NCBI GenBank assembly: GCA_037783415.1
Contig: JAZGTN010000165.1
Location: 1,054,001-1,118,000, forward strand
From: Leptasterias polaris
Taxonomy: Eukaryota; Echinodermata; Asteroidea; Forcipulatida; Asteriidae
Direction of reading: 5' to 3'
Length of the DNA: 64,000 nucleotides
Under the pieces are notes generated by a model. It was not told the DNA's origin. It did not search any database and saw only the letters and a list, made by a program, of their open reading frames with translations. Of this stretch, positions 43,601 through 54,068 are shown one piece after another; position 1 is the first letter of the stretch; every line of letters starts with the position of its first letter. A program made the position numbers and the translations under genes.

Positions 43601-43708
43601 ATGACCGATTCTCCCGAAGTGAGCAAACCCACAAGAGGCAGTAGAAAACGAGGAAAAACCAATTGCTGCAAGATCTGCGGAAAGAATAACAAGGCATATG
43701 TCGTGTAG
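43601..43708 (+). CDS. Small ORF, 35 residues, CxxC motif
   Basis: ATG at 43601 to TAG at 43706-43708. The product is basic with TNCCKICGKNNKAYVV at its end. CCKIC could start a zinc-binding knot if the ORF continued by splicing, but no donor is evident. Its stop codon lies inside the hairpin GTCGTGTAGGA...TCCTACACGAC (43700-43728), whose arm echoes the 123-bp satellite word TCGTGTAGGA. Confidence 0.25.
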   Translation: MTDSPEVSKPTRGSRKRGKTNCCKICGKNNKAYVV

Positions 43709-43855
43709 GAATCCTACATCCTACACGACTGGTACTCTTCGTGCCACTGTGCTGAGTCAATGTAAATAATTGAGTACCATCGTACGCATGGTGACCATAG
43801 GTTGTGCGTGGTTCAATCACGTGTGTACACAACAACTTAACTGCAGAATGATTTT

Positions 43856-44030
43856 TAAGTTTAGTCCACCACCACACCAGTCCTGGCACAATTTACTTTT
43901 CTGGGCTTATAATTTGGAGGAATTCTACTACACTTTACAAATTTAACACATTTCAAGACTGCTGAATGATGCTCAAGTTTAGTCTACCCCGCACAACTAC
44001 TTTTCTGGGCGTATAATTTGGAGGAATATT
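43856..44030 (+). repeat. Direct duplication of about 65 bp
   Basis: AAGTTTAGTC, then ACTTTTCTGGGC, then TATAATTTGGAGGAAT occur in the same order at 43856-43923 and 43974-44028. Confidence 0.7.
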
Positions 44031-44125
44031 CTTTAGCACGTCTCAAAATTCGGCAAGCCCTATACCATGCCAAATCTGCACATGACATAATCATAAAGTT
44101 TTTATTTGCGAAAATACTCGGACAT

Positions 44126-44232
44126 GTCGGAGGACAAGATTCCGGTGCAGACCTTCAAGGCTCAACTTCAACTTGCTCAAGCACAGCCACAGTTGCTGAT
44201 TATCGTAGGACCACAGTTAGTGGAAGTCGAAG
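44126..44232 (+). CDS. Candidate exon, low confidence
   Basis: The frame starting at ATG 44126 reads MSEDKIPVQTFKAQLQLAQA, then PQLLIIVGPQLVEVEG, up to a GTATT donor-like site. Composition is coding-like but the splice sites are weak and no family was recognised. Confidence 0.22.
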
Positions 44233-45060
44233 GTATTTTAAATAAATTATATTCATTAATGTTGGCCCAGCTTTAGTACAATACAAAAGTATTTATTTAT
44301 TATTTTAACAGTTTAAAATTTATCATGTTTATTTCTGCATTGGCAACGTTATTGGGGAGTTAGTTAAACTTTGATTGAACAATAAATGTTCACAGATTTG
44401 CACATAACTTACAACATGGTCATGGTAGAAAACTTCCCTTGAAATATTTTTGCTTGAATTTTGAAATGCTATAGTTTTTAGGAAATGAGTAAAACAATTA
44501 AATAGTCTTTAAACTTAAAGTAAGTGAAAAGACTTATCCGATGTTTGTAAACGGTGGAAACATTATTAGTATATTTATAATGCTTTTAATGGGGTTTTTC
44601 ACTGTTTTCTCTAGCCCCACTTCATTGTGGCCAAGCTGTGTTTTCTCATGACTCCGAAGACCGATTTAGCTGAAACTTTCACAGGTTTGTAATCATTATT
44701 ACCCTATTCATGTATATATATATATTGGGTCACATGAAATAAAGTGTGGATACTGGTCTTTGGCATTTACCAATGTTGTACATCCCTTAATTTAACTTAA
44801 ACCGTACCTGTAGAAATCTATTTCTAGTAAATTCTACCTCCATGCTTAAGTTAAACCACCATATGATATGATTGATATGGGAAGTAACATTGTAAATGGG
44901 TTTATTTTCAGACAAACAAATGCCCTTTTTGGAGGGGGGGGGGGTACTTTTCTAATTTCTTCCTAAAGATTATTTTATATACATCCAATTAAATAATAAG
45001 CATTTCAAATAAATGTTTCATGAAAATTTGACGGGCCCAATTTTAAACACTACGATTGGA

Positions 45061-46930
45061 AGTACAGCGCCCCAGAAACTGGGGCGCTGTACTTTTCTTT
45101 CTCAAAATTTTGACATATGCGGTCGTACTAGCGCCCCGAGAATTTATCGTACATGTAGGTACAATAAAAATACCTAAATTTGCTATGACTTTGCAAACAT
45201 CCAGCCACAAAAAATGCCTGAGAATGACAAACATACCCAACAAAGTAGCTTAAAACCGCACTCTGGCTTCTGGATATATGTCTAAGATGCAAACTCTGAA
45301 AATTTGCTGGTGCCTTGCCTCGACAATGACGACGTGGATCACAAAACATGATCTTGAGTACAATTAAATGCCTGATGTTGCATCTTCATTCTTAGACATA
45401 TCAAGAAGCCAGAAGGCGGTCTTTAAGCTATTTTGTTGTGTCTTTTGTCATTCTAAGGAATTTTTTGTAGCTGGATGTTTGCAAAATCATAGCAAATTGA
45501 AAATCTAGGTTAATTCTCTGGGGCGATAGTTACTGGGTCCAGGGAAGGGCCTACGTACTAGGCTAGACCTCCTAGAACTAAAGGTTTGATCCGCTATCGT
45601 CTCCACGAACCTCATAGTCACAGTATGACATGTAGAAAATAATACTCAATTTGTTTTTGCCCTTCACGTTTACATACCTACAGTTCTTCTTGGAAATTGG
45701 ATCTTGCCAAAATTAGTATTTATTTGTTGTTTGTACTCTCATTGAGCGTTGCACTGGTTCAGAAAATCAACTCCGCAAAATTTCATTAACCAATGGTGCA
45801 TGTTTGAACCTTTGGTTATCGTGGACCAGCATTGCGCGCAGCATACCAATTATTAACAACGGAAGCAGCCATATTTGTTTGGAAAGCGAGGATTCTGACA
45901 AACGGTGAGAATTTATCAATTTGTGCAAAAATATTTTGCGAAGTGGATTTTCTGGACCAGCGCAAGATCTGATTTCAAAAAAGAACTATAGGCAACAAAC
46001 GTGAAGGCAAAAAGGTTTTGAATAGGAGTTTGTACATGTCATGAGGTTCATGGAGACGATAGCAGAACGAACCGTGTAGTTCTAGGAGAAGGCTAGACCC
46101 AGTAACTGGGGCGCTGTACTCCTTTTTTGAAATGTTGACATCTTCGGTCATAATATTTTTAGCGCCTAAGAAAAGTCTTTAGTCTAACAACACTATCGTC
46201 AATTTGCTATGATTTTCTGAACTCCCAGCCACAAAAAATTCCCCAAATTACTTACAAAATAGCTTGAAAATCACCTACTACATTGAACATTCTCAATTCG
46301 TCGAAGATGCAACATCAGGCATTTAATTGTACTCATGATCATTTATTGTGCTCCAAATCAATGAATTTTAAGTGTACATCAGAGAAATTATGTCAATAAG
46401 TCTGCCCTTCTCATTGGGCTATCACTGGTGCCCTGCTGTCACTGTTGGTTCTCTGGTGTGTACACATGTGTATCAGTCGTGGATGTAAATCAACAACTGT
46501 TTAACAGCACACTGATTATACAGGTGCTGCAACGAGTGCGTGCGTTAATTCATGAGCAACTTAACTTCTGCGGGGCGGGTGGCATGTGCACTCACTGCAG
46601 TGTGCCGTTGAACAGTCATTGATTTCAACCACCAATGTTCACATCATTGATAGCCGATGAGAAGGGCAGACTACATCATTTCTTCGATGTAGACTTAAAA
46701 ATCATCGATTTGGAGCACACAAAATTATCGTGAATTAAATGCCTGATGTTGCATGTTTGAGGGATTGAAAATCTAGTTGGGCAATATTTGAGCTATTTTG
46801 TTTGTCTTTTTGTCATTTGGGGGCATTTTTTGTGGCTGGGTGTATTCATTGGAAAATCATAGTAAATTAACGATGGTGTTGGGGCGCAAAAAGGAGAACA
46901 TGGCCCCAATTACTGGGTCTAGGAAGGATT
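45061..46930. mobile_element. Nested foldback / inverted-repeat block
   Basis: It begins with a 15-bp-arm hairpin, AGTACAGCGCCCCAG-AAA-mirror, at 45061-45093. Four related arms follow, two forward (45079-45355, 46105-46425) and two reversed (45365-45545, 46640-46930). All contain CAGCCACAAAAAAT (or a close form) and GATGCAACATCAGGCATTTA. Between the pairs another inverted pair occurs (45537-45640 and 46010-46100: GGTCTAGA..., CTATCGTCTCCACGAACCTC). Ends resemble CTGGGGCGCTGTACT and CCCCAATTACTGGGTC. No transposase is visible. Confidence 0.75.
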
Positions 46931-47496
46931 TTGTGAATTACACATACCCTCCAATTACGCTATATGGCCGAACCCTCCCCCCCCCCCCCCCTCCCCCTGA
47001 ATACGATGTGGCCCTATGCGGGAGTAATGAACATGAATAACATCACCATCTTCATTCCATTGTCACATTCCAGAAGCAGAAAAACAGTTTTGTTAGAGGT
47101 TCACTATTAAGTATTATAAGGATTAAGCCTATTTTTAATAAAATTAGAAATAAGGGCCTAATTTATTTCGTTTTTATTTTTTAATACAAGACATGGGCAT
47201 CCAGGATACCATATCCAGCGTTATCGGCACTTCTGCAACAAAACTACGATAAAGGGGGCAGAGGAAGGCAGAACATAATCTGAGGAAGCCACAGGGGGAA
47301 AAACAACAAGGTAAAGAAAGTTGTTCATTCTGCAAGCAATCTACTGACTTTTTCCAAAATCATTTTAAAGTTAGACCAAACTTGTGTTTTTGTTAAAATA
47401 GAAATCTCTTGATTTTATATTTTTAAAGCATTTAAAGTCACCTCGTAGCGTCTAACTTAGTCATACAATAATATTATATTATTGGTCATTTTCCAG

Positions 47497-47660
47497 ATGC
47501 AGTTCAGAAAAGTAGTCCAAACTACAACAAGCGGAAACAGGTCAAGGCAGTACAAGGGAAGATATTCAAGCTGTGGGACCGTTATAAATCAGGGGGGCTC
47601 CGCTCCAGACTTGCAGTTAGTTTGTCTGCCTGTGAACACCTGACCCGCCCGCCGATGTGA
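47497..47660 (+). CDS. Candidate terminal exon, about 54 codons, family unknown
   Basis: The acceptor TTTTCCAG (ending 47496) opens a frame (after two bases) reading QKSSPNYNKRKQVKAVQGKI and FKLWDRYKSGGLRSRLAVSL, then SACEHLTRPPM, then TGA at 47658. It is basic and helical in flavour, and the stop-free stretch looks like real coding sequence. The stretch before it (47195-47320) has a GTAAAG donor but stops in every frame. This may be the last exon of a degraded or undetected plus-strand gene. Confidence 0.33.
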
Positions 47661-50600
47661 AACAACTGCAATCAACCAACAAACCAGCTCCTCTCAGAGC
47701 AACCACAATTTCAAAAATGAAATTTAACCTCTCTGTTTTCTGATTATTTTCACATGAACAATATTTGCAGTCTATTAAAGAGACACATTTTCGCCATTTT
47801 TTTTTCTTCTGTTGAATGGCTAGAAGGTAAATATTGGTATGCTTGCATTTTTTTTCTTTATTTTTGTGTGTGTGAAAACTGACTGAAGTTCATACCAACC
47901 AGACTCCAATAGAAATAGTTATGTGTATGTTTGAAATTATGTTAAAGTCAAGAAGTAGAAATAAAGACCCCAATTTTAACTTCAATTGTAACAACTCAAA
48001 TTACAGCTTGAAACTTTATTGATGATATAAAGCATTTTTGAATTTTAAATCATATTTGGGGAGGACAAAATGCAGAAGATGAGGCAATGTATCTTAAATA
48101 CTTTAATTGTTTTGTTTTGACAGATAACAGAAGATTTCCACTTGGTGCAACTCCCAAAGTGTGAAAAATAATCTGTAAATTGCTATGCTAGGAATCACGT
48201 GTATTTTTACATATGCATACAAAGAAGGTACAATAGGCAAGAGGTTCCAATTCTGGATTTTTGTTCTCCAAACAATGATGACCAGTGGAAAAAGTGGGGG
48301 AATGAAAACATGACAAACAATGAATTAACTAGTGAGAGGTCACATTTAAAGGTGTCTGTTTACATTGTTGGAATTGTGGTGTTGGGGAAGAACTTTCGCT
48401 TAGAACAGAGCATAATTCATCATGGGAATAACAATTAATTTTCAATGTTAACTAAGTAACAAAGGAAATTGAATCACACTTTTAATGCAAATAATGTTTT
48501 GTAAAACTTACAAAATGTTTGTAAACAAACGATGTTTATTGTACCAGAAATGTGACATCTGAAAGGAAGGAATAAAAAATAAAAAACGCCATGAGATCAT
48601 GCAAATGTGTATCACTTGTCAGCAATACTAGCCTGTGTCAAATTATTTGTTTAATTTTAATCTAACTAATGTCTCTTTAAATTCTATTGACTTTGCAAAT
48701 GAACAAATTGAGGTCCAGAAAGTTTGTTGGTAACGGTAATTTTGAAAATGAGGGAAATTATTCATTACTTGCAGAAAAAGAAGTCTTTGAAAGATTTCTA
48801 AGTAATAATATAAAAAATTAATTTCTTGACATCTGGGCAAAAAGTATTCTAATACATGTCAAAGAAAGCAATATGACATTGTTTGGACCTTTCCTTCCTA
48901 CATGGTCAGGGTAACTTCCCCGTTCCTTTGTGCACAAGTGATTAGTTCGTTTCCCAAAAGAGTTTGTGCACAGTTCTCCGGCTTTGATCAACAGAGGGCG
49001 CTTTTTCCTATAATTATTTCTAATTAAGATAACTCATTAGTGTTCCGGTTTTGCTCTTGACGAAATTCACATGCCATTTGGACTATCAGAAGTAGATCTT
49101 GTCAAAAAATCAGGTAGTTGCAGGGGGTAGACTACAAAATTTAAATAAGAAACGATATCATCCCATGGCCTGTAATTATTACGTAGCCCCTGAACTGAGA
49201 AGGTACAGGTAAAAAAACAAATTGAAAAGGTAAACACATATTGAAACAATTTCATTTTCTCGAAATGTTTTTTAATTTCTTAAAAATATTATTTCATTAA
49301 ATTTAAATGTTATCATTCGTGTTGCATTGTGTACCACTCCCGATAAAGCGACTCTAATACGAATCATTGTATCCACTTGACCCCTCATTAGCCTGCAAGT
49401 ATCCTAACATGAACATAATACATGTAAATAACATAAATGTAATTATTAGCTGTTAAACATAATGTTATCGTGAAACGTTAACCATAATTGGAGATTACAA
49501 TCTTCATAAAAAAAATTGTAAAACCATCAAAAAGATTTTATAAAAGGTGCGTACATGGTGTGCGTTAGAATAGCCTTTGTAGAAGAAAGTTTAGCCGCCG
49601 TGTCTAGTTCTATTGTGAAATATATAAAGACCTGTCAGTCTTTTAATTGAGGTATCAGTAGCTTATGCTTGGGCATTCCTAGCCTTAGTGATGTACCCAA
49701 TCTACAAACAACATAAATCAACAGACAACAGTCTCTAAGCTTTGGTTGTTTCCGTTCAACTGGCTGGCCGCATTATATTTACCATCTCTCTGCATAGTTA
49801 TTCAACATTATTGTTTGAAATTGGAAAAAACAGTTCTCGGTAGAGGGATGGAAGGCCAGTTTTGTAAGTTTTTCATTTTTTACCGATGAACAATAATTAT
49901 TTGTGTGCGTTTCACACATGTATTTGTTACACACCATGAGAGGGTAGGCCTATCAAGAAAATACAACAAAACCCGTGAGAAATGACAAACTACTAAAAAC
50001 GAAGGGCACAAATTGAATTGCAGTCATCAGGCACAGCAGACTGACTCATTTTCGGGTCAAAAGATGATTAGGCCTACACTAATTTGTTAATGTGTGCTAT
50101 AACTATCGATTCAGGCAGAAACAATTTCTCCACTTTATACTTGTAAAGTACAACTATTTCTATGGGGCTACATTATGACACTGATTACTTATGAAAATTA
50201 ATGACCTCTGGAAAACGCACATTACTTCATAAAAATATTAGCTAACTTTGTGATTTTGACAAATTAAAACTGTTTCATCTAATTTTATGTACTCAAAAAT
50301 TATTAGCCTCTCAATGTATTTATGAACAATTTTACTGTCATATTTTTGTATAGTTGAATACCAGAACTGCTAAATGTTGTACACAAACTATTGGGTATTA
50401 AGTATTGTACCGAACCTTGTTTGTTTTTGTTCTTTGTAAACTATTACGACAGTTTTGTATTTTAATTGGGGAATAAAACAACTAAATAAATCCTAACTCA
50501 CTTGGAAGTTTGAAGCTAAAAAGTAATACTAACTACTATCACTATAGTATCAGAGACCAAAGCACAAACTACTCAAGCTCTCCCTGTAATCACTGTCCCG

Positions 50601-50936
50601 CCCCAGAGCCACCCCCGTCTGCGATCCGATTGCCCCCTGACATGCCACGAAATCATTACACCCATGGCGACTTCAGTCATTATTGATATGATTAATTAAT
50701 CATACAAAACATGTTTTTAATGGGTTTAATTGATGGGCAGGGTGATTATGAAACAAACCATCGGTTCTGTACGAACAAAGAAGATTATTCAGTTTCCATT
50801 ACAAATTAAAGCACAAAGTTGATAAAATCACTGCAAAATGACAAAGGTCCGACTCTGTTATAGTATGCAGAGTCAACAGACTGACATAGGTAATAAGGAA
50901 ATAAAATAATTCCCAACTTTTCGTTTTACCCATACA
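47661..50936. other. AT-rich spacer without recognised genes
   Basis: No convincing ORF. The stretch 48960-49010 (TTTGTGCACAGTTCTCCGG, GAGGGCGCT) is an inverted relative of 22474-22515. Otherwise I see nothing specific. Confidence 0.55.
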
Positions 50937-52730
50937 GTGTAGGATTTTTTGGAGTCGTGTAGAACTCGTGTAGGACATTTTGTACAGTGTATAATGGTGT
51001 AGGACTTTTCAACCACCTACCCCCAGAAAAATAAAACTTTTAAGTGCATTGTATAATGCGTGTAGGATTTTTTGGAGTCGTGTAGAACTCGTGTAGGACA
51101 TTTTGTACAGTGTATAATGGTGTAGGACTTTTCAACCACCTACCCCCAGAAAAATAAAACTTTTAAGTGCATTGTATAATGTGTGTAGGATTTTTTGGAG
51201 TTGTGTAGAACTCGTGTAGGACAATTTGTACAGTGTATAATGGTGTAGGACTTTTCAACCACCTACCCCCAGAAAAATAAAACTTTTAAGTGCATTGTAT
51301 AATGCGTGTAGGATTTTTTGGAGTCGTGTAGAACTCGTGTAGGACATTTTGTACAGTGTATAATGGTGTAGGACTTTTCAACCACCTACCCCCAGAAAAA
51401 TAAAACTTTTAAGTGCATTGTATAATGCGTGTAGGATTTTTTGGAGTTGTGTAGAACTCGTGTAGGACATTTTGTACAGTGTATAATGGTGTAGGACTTT
51501 TCAACCACATACCCCCAGAAAAATAAAACTTTTAAGTGCATTGTATAATGCGTGTAGGATTTTTTGGAGTTGTGTAGAACTCGTGTAGGACATTTTGTAC
51601 AGTGTATAATGGTGTAGGACTTTTCAACCACCTACCCCCAGAAAAATAAAACTTTTAAGTGCATTGTATAATGCGTGTAGGATTTTTTGGAGTCGTGTAG
51701 AACTCGTGTAGGACATTTTGTACAGTGTATAATGGTGTAGGACTTTTCAACCACCTACCCCCAGAAAAATAAAACTTTTAAGTGCATTGTATAATGCGTG
51801 TAGGATTTTTTGGAGTTGTGTAGAACTCGTGTAGGACATTTTGTACAGTGTATAATGGTGTAGGACTTTTCAACCACATACCCCCAGAAAAATAAAACTT
51901 TTAAGTGCATTGTATAATGCGTGTAGGATTTTTTGGAGTCGTGTAGAACTCGTGTAGGACATTTTGTACAGTGTATAATGGTGTAGGACTTTTCAACCAC
52001 CTACCCCCAGAAAAATAAAACTTTTAAGTGCATTGTATAATGCGTGTAGGATTTTTTGGAGTTGTGTAGAACTCGTGTAGGACATTTTGTACAGTGTATA
52101 ATGGTGTAGGACTTTTCAACCACATACCCCCAGAAAAATAAAACTTTTAAGTGCATTGTATAATGCGTGTAGGATTTTTTGGAGTTGTGTAGAACTCGTG
52201 TAGGACATTTTGTACAGTGTATAATGGTGTAGGACTTTTCAACCACCTACCCCCAGAAAAATAAAACTTTTAAGTGCATTGTATAATGCGTGTAGGATTT
52301 TTTGGAGTCGTGTAGAACTCGTGTAGGACATTTTGTACAGTGTATAATGGTGTAGGACTTTTCAACCACCTACCCCCAGAAAAATAAAACTTTTAAGTGC
52401 ATTGTATAATGCGTGTAGGATTTTTTGGAGTCGTGTAGAACTCGTGTAGGACATTTTGTACAGTGTATAATGGTGTAGGACTTTTCAACCACCTACCCCC
52501 AGAAAAATAAAACTTTTAAGTGCATTGTATAATGTGTGTAGGATTTTTTGGAGTTGTGTAGAACTCGTGTAGGACAATTTGTACAGTGTATAATGGTGTA
52601 GGACTTTTCAACCACCTACCCCCAGAAAAATAAAACTTTTAAGTGCATTGTATAATGCGTGTAGGATTTTTTGGAGTTGTGTAGAACTCGTGTAGGACAA
52701 TTTGTATAGTGTATAATGTTGTGTGTAGGA
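50937..52730 (+). repeat. 123-bp satellite, 14 full copies plus a partial
   Basis: GTGTAGGATTTTTTGGAG starts at 50937 and recurs every 123 bp to 52659. Within the unit the short word CGTGTAG(G/A)A occurs three times. Copies differ at few sites: GAGTCG/GAGTTG, ACATTT/ACAATTT, ACCACC/ACCACA, TGCG/TGTG. Variant order shows higher-order duplication: the copies at 51060-51305 match those at 52413-52658. Because 123 is divisible by three, an accidental 41-residue repeating frame stays open on the minus strand. Confidence 0.96.
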
Positions 52731-52925
52731 ATTTTATACCATAGACCACTGTATGCTACCTATGCCACTAAATGGCACTAGCACTCGAGCATGCGCAATG
52801 TGTTGCATTCGTTTTGTACACAGTTCAATGGTGTAGGATTTAGGAGCCTCGGTTTGTACACAGTTCAATGGTGTAGGATGTTGTAGTCCTACACAACACA
52901 TGTACTGTTTTTTCTTCCGCAGATC
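52731..52925 (+). repeat. Linker between satellite and LINE, with satellite-like words
   Basis: TTTGTACACAGTTCAATGGT followed by GTAGGAT occurs twice, at about 52813 and 52853. A hairpin GTGTAGGATG...TCCTACACAAC follows. These words echo the 123-bp unit, linking satellite and LINE. Confidence 0.6.
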
Positions 52926-53760
52926 TTGCTGGGTATAGGAAAAACAGACCAACCTTCGTCGACACTAACCAATGTTGGGGCTCAAGATGGCTGTCAGTGT
53001 TGTCGTGATGCATTGTCCAGTGTGAACACCAAGCTGGACAAAATCCTGGATTCTCTCGAGACCATGGGTGCCAGGCTGTCCACCCTCGAAGCCAGTCTTC
53101 GTGACACCAATCATCGTGTCAGTGGTAACACCAAGGACATTGACGACCTGAAAACTTCGGTAGACATGCTTGAGAACAAAAATAAGACGCTTTTCGGAGC
53201 AGGTTCGATGGAAACAACATCGTCATCAGCAAGCTCGAGGACCAGCTGGACGATCTTCAAAACCGGAGCAGGAGGAACAACATCGTCATCCACGGTGTCC
53301 CCGAGGGATCCGAGAAAGATCAGTCCTGCGAAGATTTTGTAGCAAATTTTCTGGCTAACCACATGAAGCTGGAAGGAGGTATGAATGTTGAAATCGAGCG
53401 AGCCATCGCACACCGGTACGCCAACAATCTCACACCGGAACCAGTGGCCAGAAACGTCCACGACTGATACACTGCAAGCTTTTAAGATACACGGACAGGC
53501 AGTTCATCCTCAAAAACGCCGCCCGAACCCTGAAGAACAATCAATACAGAGGGTCTAATATCTACGTCACCGATGACGTCACCTCAAAGATCCGGGGAGT
53601 CAGAAAATGCCTCAGAGAGGATCATCTCCAATCTATCCGACAAGACGAAAGGGTACAGTTTGCGTACATCCCAATGTCTGTCCCAGCAGTTATCACATAC
53701 AAACTGAAAAGCGGTCCTTTCAAGACCTTCCGACTAGGGGAAGCAAGCCCTATCTCATAG
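52926..53760 (+). pseudogene. LINE ORF1, frameshifted
   Basis: The frame opens before 52926 without a clear ATG. The first part has a Cys pair (CQCC) and a coiled coil (LDKILDSLETMGARLSTLEA). Near 53180-53210 the frame shifts to one reading LEDQLDDLQNRSRRNNIVIH and GVPEG, typical of the L1 ORF1p (Transposase_22) RNA-binding core. It shifts again near 53400 into RLLRYTDRQFILKNAART, the C-terminal domain, ending TAG at 53758. ORF1 proteins coat LINE RNA. At least two frameshifts make it non-functional. Confidence 0.82.
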
Positions 53761-54068
53761 CTTGTTAACTCCAGACATACATCTAGCATTAGCTGAGTAA
53801 TTGTCATTATCATTTATATTTGTCATTATTGTATTGTATATTCTACAAATCAACTTCATTGGAATGTACCTTGCTAAATACCTGTATTATTTTTTGGGAA
53901 ATCAAATTGCTACAATGTTCATGTATTTCTTGGTGCCATTTTGTTCCCCATGCACTCTTTATACTGTACACAGAATTGAACATCTTCCTATTCATAGCTG
54001 GCTAAACACTTCTTTGTACTTATTCAGTCTGCCAAATCCTTACTTTCTATTTGAGCTCATTTCTCACA

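Noticed and set aside
43590..43889. 99-codon minus-strand frame
   Set aside because: It overlaps a hairpin and a direct repeat, and its composition and context are not coding-like.
51386..52246. Repeating 81-codon frames on the minus strand in the satellite
   Set aside because: A unit of 123 bp is divisible by three, so any stop-free unit stays open. The translation has no domain character.
50937..52730. Possible CRISPR array
   Set aside because: Copies are contiguous without unique spacers, and the genome is clearly eukaryotic with introns.
53111..53461. 116-codon minus-strand frame
   Set aside because: It is antisense to LINE ORF1, whose sense frames have clear ORF1p motifs.
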